Shown here one piece after another: positions 26,079 through 33,794 of a stretch of DNA of 64,000 bases. This stretch comes from JANYHH01 sp965249745 (GTDB lineage Bacteria; Deinococcota; Deinococci; Deinococcales; JAAFIG01): contig OZ252252.1 of assembly GCA_965249745.1 (NCBI GenBank), positions 3,286,001 through 3,350,000 on the forward strand. The letters run 5' to 3'. Below the pieces are notes generated by a model. That model was not told where the DNA came from and made no database searches. It worked only from the letters and a program-made list of their open reading frames with translations. Numbering within the stretch: the first letter of the stretch is position 1; each line of letters starts with the position of its first letter. The translations under genes were made by a program, and so were the position numbers.

Positions 26079-26999
26079 TTACAAATTCAGGAAATCTAAA
26101 ACTGTCTTGACGTACGCCTCTGTCTCTTCAATGTCAGGGAAGTGGGCGCTGCGCGAGAAAATCTGAAACCTCGAGTTGGGAAGTAAGGCAGCCGCATCGC
26201 GGTTCAGGTCAACGCCGCCGTTGCGGTCGAACAAACCCGTCAGCACCAGTGTCGGAGCGGCAACCCCAGGCAGAATCTCGAGGGCACGGTTCGGGTCGCG
26301 GGGCAGCCATCGGAAGCCCCGGGCCATGGCGCTGCTGGGGTTGAAACGAGTGTTGAACTCAAGCCAAGAGGCGCGGTTGCGGCTGGCAGCCTCGGGGTTC
26401 TGGAACAGAAACCGATCCACGGTCTTCGTATCTGCAACCTCCCAGACACGCTCGAGCGCCTCGTTGAGATCCGAATGCTGGGCGACGATCCTCTGAATCT
26501 GCGCTCGTAATTCGGCGTTCGCCACGAGCTCGAAACCGCGCAGTTGGACGGCCGCGATTCGTGAACCGAAGATGCTCGCGGGGGCGTGCGCCACGATACG
26601 GTCAACACGTTCGGGGTGAGCGGCGGCGTATTCCAGCGCCAGCTCAGCCCCGAAGGAAAACCCCAGCAAGTTCAGGCGCTCGAGTTGAAGCTGTTGGCGT
26701 AACGCCTCAAGGTCGGCGATCAGCCAGGGAAGCGTGTAGGTCTCTGCGTTGGGCGCATCGCCCGAGCGGCCACACCCGCGCTGTTCGTAGTACACGACCG
26801 TTTGCGATGCCGTGAGGGATAATCCAGCCGTCTGCTCGAAGGTGTGGACCATGCCTCCGGGCCCGCCGTGGAGGATCACCAGCGGGAGGGTCCTGTGGTC
26901 AGCTCCGGCGAGCCTGACCCAATGGCGGACGCCGTTCAGCTCAAAGTAACGTTCACCATTGTGCAGTATGTCATTGTGCAGTATGTCATCGTGCAACAT
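26079..26999 (-). CDS. Alpha/beta hydrolase, proline-iminopeptidase-like
   Basis: A 306-residue cytoplasmic hydrolase. HGGPGG (44-49) forms the oxyanion hole typical of prolyl aminopeptidases, YYEQRGCGRSG follows, and the nucleophile is Ser115 in GFSFG; the end RSAHFPDIE holds the probable His. The N-terminus contains DILHN twice plus a diverged third unit (15-bp DNA repeats at 26950-27000), upstream of the first family-conserved residues, so the true start could be slightly downstream. Substrate unknown. Confidence 0.85.
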   Translation of the reverse strand: MLHDDILHNDILHNGERYFELNGVRHWVRLAGADHRTLPLVILHGGPGGMVHTFEQTAGLSLTASQTVVYYEQRGCGRSGDAPNAETYTLPWLIADLEALRQQLQLERLNLLGFSFGAELALEYAAAHPERVDRIVAHAPASIFGSRIAAVQLRGFELVANAELRAQIQRIVAQHSDLNEALERVWEVADTKTVDRFLFQNPEAASRNRASWLEFNTRFNPSSAMARGFRWLPRDPNRALEILPGVAAPTLVLTGLFDRNGGVDLNRDAAALLPNSRFQIFSRSAHFPDIEETEAYVKTVLDFLNL

Positions 27000-27000
27000 G

Positions 27001-27357
27001 TCAACCGATCATGTCCCGCAGGCGCTGCGCCGCGAGCGGGTTCTCGAGCGCGATCAGGTCGTACATGGCGTTCGTTTGTACGGATTTGGGCAGCACGTGC
27101 GCGGCCGTCATCAGGTCTGCGACGCGGCTGTTCGGGTCTCTGGCGACTTCCCGCAACGCCTGATACGTCCAAACGGAGAACGACAACCACGCGGGGACGC
27201 TGCGTTTGACGAAGCGCTCCGCGTCTGCCGGGAGTTCCGGCAGGTCCAGCACGACGATAATGCTGGTCGGCGCGTCTAGGCGCGAGGCGATCACGACCTT
27301 GCAGTTGAACTGGTGTTCCAGCGTGAACGTCAGACCCTTATACTTGCTGCGTTTCAC
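27001..27357 (-). CDS. Protein of unknown function
   Basis: A 118-residue protein starting with GTG inside the stop codon of the preceding gene (GTGA overlap), so the two are co-translated. It mixes beta strands (FTLEHQFNCKVVIASR, SIIVVLDLPEL) and a helical C-terminus. No family recognised. Confidence 0.65.
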   Translation of the reverse strand: MKRSKYKGLTFTLEHQFNCKVVIASRLDAPTSIIVVLDLPELPADAERFVKRSVPAWLSFSVWTYQALREVARDPNSRVADLMTAAHVLPKSVQTNAMYDLIALENPLAAQRLRDMIG

Positions 27358-27719
27358 GCCCCGATCAGTCCCAAGCGCGCCGCGATTTCGGGTCCGACGA
27401 TGAACTCTTCGGTGTCACCGACGAGCAGCAGCAGGCAGCCTCTCGAGGCGTAGAACGCTTTGACGGCTTCCCAGGCGTCGTCCTCGGAGTCGAAGTCTTG
27501 CGCTAACTCGAGGTCGGCGGCGGTGTCGAAAGGGCTTTCCTCGAACTCATCGGAGCGCAGGGCTTCGGCGAAAGCGGTGAAAGCGTAGCGGTCTAGGATT
27601 TCTTTCGCCTCGAGTTCGCGGTTTAGATCTGACTTGGGCGTGAGCGTTTCATCAATCACCGCGAACTGATCCAGAGCGGCGTCGAACCGCTCGTCGGAGA
27701 CTGGCAGGGTTTCAATCAT
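27354..27719 (-). CDS. Acidic protein of unknown function
   Basis: A 121-residue, strongly acidic protein (DFDSEDDAWEAVKAFYASRG in the middle). The ATG at 27717-27719 is preferred to an upstream TTG because TAAACT (27726-27731, minus strand) lies 6 nt from it. It follows lutC closely but has its own leaderless promoter, which overlaps the lutC stop. Unknown function. Confidence 0.65.
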   Translation of the reverse strand: MIETLPVSDERFDAALDQFAVIDETLTPKSDLNRELEAKEILDRYAFTAFAEALRSDEFEESPFDTAADLELAQDFDSEDDAWEAVKAFYASRGCLLLLVGDTEEFIVGPEIAARLGLIGA

Positions 27720-27728
27720 GGCCAAAGT

Positions 27729-28337
27729 TTACCGAATCAGAACGATGTCCACCTTGCCGGGACCGTGAACCCCGAGCGCCATCGTTTGCTCAATATCGGC
27801 GCTCTTGCTGGGGCCCGTGTGCATTCCAAAGGCTGATGGGAGACTCGAGGCTCCAAGCGTGTTGTACAAGTCTTGCAGGTCGGGCAGGATTTGCGCGGCT
27901 CGCAACACGATGATGTGATGGTACGGCAGTAGGGTCACGAGCCGCCCGTGTGTGCTCGAGAGGGCGACGCTGCCGGTTTCGGCGACGGCGAATTCTGCGC
28001 CGCTGATGCCAACCTCGGCGTCCTCGGGCGGGGCGAGTGCTGTACCAGGCAGCAACTCCTCGAGCGAGATGTCATCCAGGATCGGGTGCGAGCTGCGACA
28101 GTAGCTCGCGGTTCCCTCGAGTAATTCAACCAGCTTGGCTCTCCCCTGCTCCGCGTCGTTCACGACCCAGACCTTGCCCAGCACGTTCTCGTTGCGCTCC
28201 TTGAAGCGAGCGATCAGGGCTTGAACGTCTCGAGGGGTGGGGGTGCTCAAGGGTGGGTCGGGTGGTCTCGACGGTGGCGTCGTGGCGCTGTGACCGAGGG
28301 CGTCACGGACGCGTTTCAAGAACGCCTCGCGGTTCAT
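27729..28337 (-). CDS. lutC: Lactate utilization protein C
   Basis: A 202-residue LUD-domain protein, third component of the LutABC L-lactate oxidation complex. The core GISGAEFAVAETGSVALSSTHGR is also present, related in sequence, in LutB. The N-terminal helix and proline-rich linker (about 20-35) are typical. Its ATG overlaps the stop of an EamA-type gene by four bases, so the operon order here is lutA, lutB, transporter, lutC. Confidence 0.92.
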   Translation of the reverse strand: MNREAFLKRVRDALGHSATTPPSRPPDPPLSTPTPRDVQALIARFKERNENVLGKVWVVNDAEQGRAKLVELLEGTASYCRSSHPILDDISLEELLPGTALAPPEDAEVGISGAEFAVAETGSVALSSTHGRLVTLLPYHHIIVLRAAQILPDLQDLYNTLGASSLPSAFGMHTGPSKSADIEQTMALGVHGPGKVDIVLIR

Positions 28338-28765
28338 GCCCGTCTCGAGATCAAAGCCAGTCCGACGAGGCAGAGCGCGATGCCCGCTAGGTTGACGAGA
28401 GAAATTTTCTCGCGGAAGAATAGCAAGCCAACCGGAATCACGACGACCGCCACGGCAACGTTGACGATCAACCCGGTCAGGCTGAGCGAGTTCCCCGCCC
28501 GAAACGCGAGAATCCAGCCGACCTCAATGCCGATGATGCTGAGCGCCACGAGCGGAACCGCATAGTTCGTTTGGCGCACCGACTCCATGAACGACTGGCT
28601 GGGACGATCTATAACCGCCGCCAGCAGCGTCATGACGAGCGCCAGTCCGTAGTACAGCATCAGCGCGTGCCACGGGTTCATGCCCGCTGGCAACAGCTTC
28701 TGCGAGACCTGGTACAGCACGACGCTACCGACGATCAGTGCGACTGGCACGAGCGCCGAATTCAT
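28334..28765 (-). CDS. Small EamA/DMT-type membrane protein inside the lut operon
   Basis: A 143-residue protein with about five transmembrane helices, half the size of a standard DMT transporter, so it would have to dimerise. ALSIIGIEVGWILAFRAGNSLSLTG and PVGLLFFREKISLVNLAGIALCLVG are EamA features. Both ends overlap neighbouring lut genes by four bases (ATGA), so it is embedded in the operon. A role in lactate or related acid transport is inferred from position only. Confidence 0.8.
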   Translation of the reverse strand: MNSALVPVALIVGSVVLYQVSQKLLPAGMNPWHALMLYYGLALVMTLLAAVIDRPSQSFMESVRQTNYAVPLVALSIIGIEVGWILAFRAGNSLSLTGLIVNVAVAVVVIPVGLLFFREKISLVNLAGIALCLVGLALISRRA

Positions 28766-30156
28766 TTCTGATGGTCCTTCCAGAGATCCCGGAAGCTTTT
28801 CTTTGGCGCTGGGAAATCCCGTGTCGCCTGCCAACTGGAGAGCGGCGCGACCGGCATCTTCGGCATCGTGTCCGCCCAAGGAAAGATGCGAACCAAACCT
28901 GAGGCGGTGTTATACGCTGCCGGGTGCGTCATCAACCACGCGAAGCCCTTCATGGCGCTCGCCTCGAGGCTGGAATTGAGTTTCTGCTCCACCACCCGTT
29001 CGCGTTGCGTGACCAGCATTTGCGGCAAGGGAATCTTGACCGGGCAGACATCGCCGCAGGCTCCGCACAGGCTGCTGGCGAACGGCAGGGATTTGGCCTC
29101 CTCGAGTCCGAGGAGCGACGGGTCTAGGACGCTGCCAATCGGCCCGGAGTAGACCCAGCCGTAGGCGTGCCCGCCGAGGTTCTGGTAAACCGGGCAGGTG
29201 TTGAGGCAGGCTCCGCAACGAATGCAGCGCAGACTGTCCCGCATCTGAGCGTCCGCCAGCACGGAAGAGCGCCCATTGTCCAACACGACGAGGTGAAACT
29301 CCTCGGGACCATCAAGCTCCTCTGGACGCTTAGGTCCGGTGATGACCGACACGAACACGCTCGAGCGTTGCCCGGTCGCGCTGCGCGGCAGGAGTTTCAG
29401 GAAGACACCCAGGTCTTCAACCCTGGGAATGACCTTCTCCAAGCCCATGACCGCGATGTGGACCCTGGGGCGACTGGTTGTCAGGCGAGCGTTGCCCTCG
29501 TTCTCCACGATCACGATGCTGCCGGTTTCGGCAACTGCGAAATTCACGCCGCTGATCCCAACCTCCGCTGCCAGAAAGTCCGCCCGGATCAGTTGCCTGG
29601 CTTTCCCGGCCAGGTCGTCCACCCCGGCGTCCAACGGCATCCCGGCGATGCGATGAAACAGCGCATTGACCTCCGACTTGGGCTTATGGATCGCCGGTCC
29701 GATGATGTGACTCGGGGCTTCCCCCTCGAGTTGCAGGATGTACTCGCCCAGATCGGTTTCCACGACGCGCATTCCGGCACGTTCCAAGGCTTCATTGAGT
29801 TCAATCTCTTCGGTCACCATGCTCTTGGATTTGACAACTGTCCGGGCGTTGGCTGCCCGGCACAGCGCGGTGATCGTCGCGTTGGCGTCCACCGAGTCGT
29901 CCACGAAATGCACCTGACCACCTCGAGCCTCAATTTGCGCGGTCAGTTGCAGGAGGTAATGGTCCAAGTGCGCCAGGGTGTGATCTTTCACGGCCGCGCC
30001 GTACTCGCGGAGCGCTTGCCAGTCGGGGAGTTCGGCGGCGACGGTGTTGCGCTGTTCCAGAAACCGACCCGTGGCCCGGCGCACTGCGCCGCGCACCGAA
30101 TCGTTGCGGAGGGCTTCGCGGTGAGCGCGTTCAAAATCGTGAATCTTGATTTCCAT
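28762..30156 (-). CDS. lutB: Lactate utilization iron-sulfur protein B
   Basis: A 464-residue LutB/LldF-type protein. The LUD region contains VGISGVNFAVAETGSIVIVENEGN, and the C-terminal half has two [4Fe-4S] motifs, CIRCGACLNTCP and LCGACGDVCP. It passes electrons during L-lactate oxidation to pyruvate. It starts 12 bp after lutA. Confidence 0.95.
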   Translation of the reverse strand: MEIKIHDFERAHREALRNDSVRGAVRRATGRFLEQRNTVAAELPDWQALREYGAAVKDHTLAHLDHYLLQLTAQIEARGGQVHFVDDSVDANATITALCRAANARTVVKSKSMVTEEIELNEALERAGMRVVETDLGEYILQLEGEAPSHIIGPAIHKPKSEVNALFHRIAGMPLDAGVDDLAGKARQLIRADFLAAEVGISGVNFAVAETGSIVIVENEGNARLTTSRPRVHIAVMGLEKVIPRVEDLGVFLKLLPRSATGQRSSVFVSVITGPKRPEELDGPEEFHLVVLDNGRSSVLADAQMRDSLRCIRCGACLNTCPVYQNLGGHAYGWVYSGPIGSVLDPSLLGLEEAKSLPFASSLCGACGDVCPVKIPLPQMLVTQRERVVEQKLNSSLEASAMKGFAWLMTHPAAYNTASGLVRIFPWADTMPKMPVAPLSSWQATRDFPAPKKSFRDLWKDHQK

Positions 30157-30168
30157 GAATTGCCTCCC

Positions 30169-30912
30169 CTAACTCAACGCCGCTTTTCCCTCGAGCAGCA
30201 ATTTGGCAATGTGAACGACTCGAGGGGCCGGGTCGCGCCGCGCCAATCCGCCGCCGAGCTGCATCAGGCAGCCCAGATCGGTGCTGGTCAGCACGTCCGC
30301 CGCCCCGGCGTCCGCTTTCAGACTGTTGAGTTTGTGATCCATCATCGCGCTGCTGAGTTCCGGGAGCTTGACGCTGAACAGCCCACCGAAACCGCAACAG
30401 CTCTCATCGAACGGCAGCAGGGTCGCACCGGACGCCTCGAGCAGCGCTCTGGGTTGCGCTCGCACGCCAAGGTTCCGCATCGCGTGACAAGAGTCGTGAT
30501 ACGCGACTCGCACGCCGTTCAGATCAGAGATTGCCTCGCGCAGGTTCAGGACATCGTGCAAGAACTGCGTCAACTCCACCGTTTTTTCCGAGACCGCCCT
30601 GGCTCGGGCGTGGGTGTGTGGGTCGCTCTGGAATAGTTCTGGGTAGTGATGAACCATGCTGCCGCAGGAACCACTCGGGGTGACGATGAACTCGGCTGAT
30701 TTCAATGCCGCTTCAAACACTTCAAGGTAATGCCGGGCGATTTCCCTGGCTTCGTCGGCGTACCCGGCATTGAAGGCGGGTTGTCCGCAGCAGGTCTGCG
30801 CCTGGGGAAAGGCGACCTGGCAACCGAAACGCTCCAAGAGCTTCACGGCTGCCAGCGCACTCTCACCGCCGAACTGATCGGCCAGACAGGTCACGAAGAA
30901 AGCGACGCGCAT
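30169..30912 (-). CDS. lutA: Lactate utilization protein A
   Basis: A 247-residue protein with two CCG domains: TCCGQPAFNAG near residue 41 and ESCCGFGGLF near 170, plus GSCGSM and HDSCHA, the cysteine clusters of the LutA/GlpC/heterodisulfide-reductase type that bind Fe-S clusters. First gene of the operon; a TAAACT box lies 12 nt before the ATG, slightly further than usual for leaderless genes here. Confidence 0.95.
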   Translation of the reverse strand: MRVAFFVTCLADQFGGESALAAVKLLERFGCQVAFPQAQTCCGQPAFNAGYADEAREIARHYLEVFEAALKSAEFIVTPSGSCGSMVHHYPELFQSDPHTHARARAVSEKTVELTQFLHDVLNLREAISDLNGVRVAYHDSCHAMRNLGVRAQPRALLEASGATLLPFDESCCGFGGLFSVKLPELSSAMMDHKLNSLKADAGAADVLTSTDLGCLMQLGGGLARRDPAPRVVHIAKLLLEGKAALS

Positions 30913-31095
30913 AGGAGTGAGCCAAGTTTACCGCGTCCAGCGGTGGAAAACCTGATGCCTGAGTTGAATTCGTGCCAACTCGAGGAATCGCTCAGTTCGG
31001 CTCGAGATAGCACGGGGGCTTGGCGCTAGGCTCGTACAAAGCTCCGTTGTGGTCCCGAGTTTTATTTTCTCGAGACCTTTTTTCTAGCGACCTTA
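30913..31095. other. Intergenic region upstream of lutA
   Basis: Apart from the lutA -10 box near its left edge, I see no gene or clear structure here. It borders copy 2 of the 90-bp repeat. Confidence 0.5.
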
Positions 31096-31185
31096 CTGAT
31101 AACCCCACGATTCGGCTATCGGGCGCACACGCCACTAACACACTCTCTTGCCTTAAAACGTGAACCTGACGGTACCGAACTCAGT
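31096..31185 (+). repeat. About 90-bp structured intergenic repeat, copy 2
   Basis: Starts CTGATAAC and ends CCGAACTCAGT. The internal hairpin is the most degraded of the four copies (CACACGCCACTAACACAC replaces the palindrome), but CACGATTCGGCTA, TTGCCTTAAAAC and GAACCTGAC are intact. Confidence 0.85.
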
Positions 31186-31189
31186 CGGT

Positions 31190-31396
31190 TCAGGGTTCCC
31201 CCGGTTCGGATACGACGCCAACCCGTTCTAGAGCCGCGCCGCATCGCTCGGTTAGAAACGCGAAGCACGCTTCCAACGAGGCGAAATTCCAGCGCTTGTG
31301 CGCGCGAACGTCCTCCACGGTTGCCCGCCAAGTCTGACCCGACCCGCCCGGACGATCCCGACGCAATCGCAACAGATACAGGGCTTCCTCCGCCAC
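31190..31396 (-). CDS. Small conserved-looking protein
   Basis: A 68-residue protein starting with GTG at 31396. The pattern LYLLRLRRDRPGGSGQTWRATVEDV followed by FASLEACFAFLTE resembles a common family of short bacterial proteins in which a beta hairpin with WRATLED is followed by FASLEALFAFL. Function unknown. It ends 4 bp before the 90-bp repeat. Confidence 0.55.
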   Translation of the reverse strand: MAEEALYLLRLRRDRPGGSGQTWRATVEDVRAHKRWNFASLEACFAFLTERCGAALERVGVVSEPGEP

Positions 31397-31590
31397 GAGA
31401 CAAACGCTAATCCTCGAGGTGTCAAAACCCCGTCAAAGAATCGCTCGGAAATTTTGACGCGATTTTGACGCCCCCCTCCGTAGCTTGAACACGTAACTAG
31501 AAGGCGCAATGAAACAGGCAAGCGTTCAAAGCAGCACCCTCGAGTGAAGGGCACGGCACGAGGCGCAAAACAGCTATCACGGAGGTTCGT

Positions 31591-31725
31591 ATGAGAAGAA
31601 GTCTGGTGGCATTGTTGCTGGCGCTCACGGTGTTGTTCGTCTCTTGCCCGGAGCCAGTCACGCCAACAAGTAACGACGGCGCGTGGGACTCGAGCAACTG
31701 GGATTCGACGGCCGTCTGGCAGTAA
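31591..31725 (+). CDS. Very small lipoprotein (44 aa)
   Basis: ATG 31591 preceded by GGAGG (31581-31585). The product has an Arg-rich start, a hydrophobic segment and the lipobox LFVSC at residues 16-20, leaving a mature tail of about 25 residues ending SSNWDSTAVWQ. It opens a group of four small genes on the same strand encoding exported products. Confidence 0.6.
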   Translation: MRRSLVALLLALTVLFVSCPEPVTPTSNDGAWDSSNWDSTAVWQ

Positions 31726-31794
31726 CCGCAATCTCTTTGAGCTGTACATCCTCAAACCGCAATCTTCTCGAGTCACACGAAAAAGGAGTTTCAC

Positions 31795-32655
31795 ATGAAC
31801 GACAGCAACCTGCGTAAATTCGTGATCGGCGTCGCCCTCGGCGTGTCCGGGTTCGGCATTGCCGCCGTCAGTCTGCCCAACACCTTCACGGCGGGAGGTC
31901 AGATCAAATCCTCAGAAGTGAACGCGAATTTCTCAGCCCTGAAGACTGCCTTGGAAACCGCCAACGGCATCAACGACGGCGCAGTCTCGAGAGCCAAACT
32001 GAACATCAGCGGAACTGTGGCAGACGGCAAAGTGCTGAAGGCGCAAGGCAACGATCTCGTCTGGGGCGATGACGCCGTGGGCGCAGGGGGTTCCACGTAC
32101 ACGGCGGGCGCGGGCTTGGCGCTCACCGGGACAGCCTTCAGCGTCAAGTTCCCACTCGCTGGCACGATCTCTGCCAGCGACGCGGGCAGCATTGGCTTGA
32201 GCATCTCCTCGAGCGACCCGGCGAAGACCGCAATCAAAGGTCTGGGCGGCAATTACGGCGTGGTCGGTGACACGCTCAGCCCAAGCGGAGTCGGCGTGCT
32301 GGCGGCGAACTCCGGCGGCGCGGGTGGATCTGCGCTCGAGATCAGCGGCGGCATCAAGGTTTCGGGCAGCAACAAAGCTGCGTTCATCCATGTGGCCACA
32401 ACAGCCAACAAACCCGCAAGTATTCAGAACGTGACTTGCATTGACAATGTTCTCACCAATGCTAAGCCAAACGCCATCGTCATTATCACACAGAACTTCG
32501 GCTCGAGCAGTGTGTACAACAATTCACCAGTTGGTGTTTTTTACAATATAGGGAGTATGTTCAGCAATCAATGGTGCATCTTCAATCAAGTCGGAAGTAC
32601 CACGCCAGTGATGCCCGTCAACGCTACCTTCAATGTCCTCGTCTTCAACCAGTAA
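31795..32655 (+). CDS. Exported surface protein with tail-fibre-like repeats
   Basis: A 286-residue protein with a signal anchor (residues 8-26). The segment TAGGQIKSSEVNANFSALKTALE is of the kind found at the base of phage-tail-fibre-like and surface-displayed bacterial proteins, followed by Gly/Ala/Ser-rich beta repeats (YTAGAGLALTGTAFSV, GVVGDTLSPSGVGVLAANSGG) and a Cys-containing beta C-terminus. A strong Shine-Dalgarno (AAAAAGGAG) precedes it. Probably cell-surface exposed; partner unknown. Confidence 0.7.
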   Translation: MNDSNLRKFVIGVALGVSGFGIAAVSLPNTFTAGGQIKSSEVNANFSALKTALETANGINDGAVSRAKLNISGTVADGKVLKAQGNDLVWGDDAVGAGGSTYTAGAGLALTGTAFSVKFPLAGTISASDAGSIGLSISSSDPAKTAIKGLGGNYGVVGDTLSPSGVGVLAANSGGAGGSALEISGGIKVSGSNKAAFIHVATTANKPASIQNVTCIDNVLTNAKPNAIVIITQNFGSSSVYNNSPVGVFYNIGSMFSNQWCIFNQVGSTTPVMPVNATFNVLVFNQ

Positions 32656-32676
32656 CCCAGTCTCGAGGAGCAGATC

Positions 32677-32880
32677 ATGAGACGAGCCTCGAATTACGCG
32701 GTGCGCGCCCGCAGGCGCTTCTGCGACGGAAAGCGCGTCGCCCCGATAGACCTCGTGCTGAGCGGCAAGCGCAGCTTGGAGGACTGGGTGGAAACGCTTA
32801 ATCAGGAACGCGAACGCCAAGCGCAGCTCGGGTCGCAGCGAGCGACTGGAACCAAACCTCGAGCCACCTTGGAGGTCTGA
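32677..32880 (+). CDS. Small basic protein of unknown function
   Basis: A 67-residue Arg-rich protein (MRRASNYAVRARRRFCDGKRV, then LEDWVETLNQERERQAQL as a helix). It has a Shine-Dalgarno (GAGGAG) and follows the tail-fibre-like gene by 21 bp. No signal peptide, so it may be a cytoplasmic regulator or assembly factor for its exported neighbours; this is inference. Confidence 0.5.
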   Translation: MRRASNYAVRARRRFCDGKRVAPIDLVLSGKRSLEDWVETLNQERERQAQLGSQRATGTKPRATLEV

Positions 32881-33098
32881 GTGGCACTGCTTTGGTAGGA
32901 CCACAGTATCTCCGAGTGAAATCTTGGACCTTTGGATTTCAATCCTCATGCCATCAGAGTTATGCGATACGTGAACTCTTCACCTGTCTAAGATTTTTAC
33001 AGGCGTACATCTCAAGCCAGATGTACTCCATCCAACTTCCAGCCGTGCAACAGGTCACCGCTCACGCCTCGAGCCAGTCACGATGAACGGAGAACCCA

Positions 33099-33794
33099 GT
33101 GAAACAGCCTTCGGTGGGTCAATGCAAGCTAGCCTGGATCGTCGCCGTCGCCAGTCTGGTGACCGTGGCGGTCGCACAGAGCGTCTCGTACCAGCTCAGC
33201 ATCAACGGCAAGTCGTACTCGGGTGCGGCCATCGTCGTGAAGGGCGAGACCTACGTGCCGCTGAAAGCCCTGCAAGCCGCCGGGGTGCGCTACAGTCTGT
33301 CCGGGAACAAACTAGCCTTGACGCTGCCAGGAGTGACGACCGGCGGGGCGACACAGGTCGCGGCGCTCGAGGGCTGCGTGAACGAGTGGCTGCTGAACGG
33401 CATCTGGCGCTTTCGGGTGATCTCGGTGAAGCCGTATCAGGAGAACGATCACACCGGCTGGAAACTCAAAATGGAGTTGCGAAACGCGACCAAAGCGGGT
33501 GGAATCGCGCTGGGTGGCACCGGTTTCGAGCGTTTCAGTCTGGCTTTCGGTGATGGCAACACCCTGGAGCCGTACAACGTCAATGACCTGACCGATCCGG
33601 GAATCGCTCCGGGGGCCGGGGTCGTTTCCGAGGTCACGTTCGAGAACAATAAGGGCGTGCAGGGGGAGCCGTTGAAGCTCCTGCTGTTCATCCGCCCGGA
33701 TGCCGCCACGGTCAAATACCTGCGCGAATCCGTGGGAATCGGGTACAGCGTTCCCGATCCGAGCGTGCGGGTCAAGTTGGACTGTCAGAAATAG
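33099..33794 (+). CDS. Exported protein with copper-amine-oxidase-N-like domain
   Basis: A 231-residue protein with a signal peptide (residues 10-26) followed by a stalk-type domain: YQLSINGKSYSGAAIVVKGETYVPLKALQAAGV matches the Cu_amine_oxidN1-like fold used as a cell-wall or envelope anchor. The C-terminal two thirds have DUF4352-like beta character (HTGWKLKMELRNATKAG). GTG start with GGAGAA upstream. Its last 23 bp overlap the end of the convergent regulator gene. Confidence 0.75.
   Translation: MKQPSVGQCKLAWIVAVASLVTVAVAQSVSYQLSINGKSYSGAAIVVKGETYVPLKALQAAGVRYSLSGNKLALTLPGVTTGGATQVAALEGCVNEWLLNGIWRFRVISVKPYQENDHTGWKLKMELRNATKAGGIALGGTGFERFSLAFGDGNTLEPYNVNDLTDPGIAPGAGVVSEVTFENNKGVQGEPLKLLLFIRPDAATVKYLRESVGIGYSVPDPSVRVKLDCQK

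Noticed and set aside
29167..30636. A 489-codon open frame on the plus strand
   Set aside because: It is exactly antisense to lutB and lutA, whose Fe-S motifs are complete; GC-rich coding DNA leaves such open frames on the opposite strand. The predicted product has no recognisable domain.
31509..31547. A 12-codon ORF (MKQASVQSSTLE) ahead of the small lipoprotein
   Set aside because: Its ribosome site (AGAAGG) is weak and TAGCTT is 17 nt away, unlike the leaderless mini-ORFs; too little to call.
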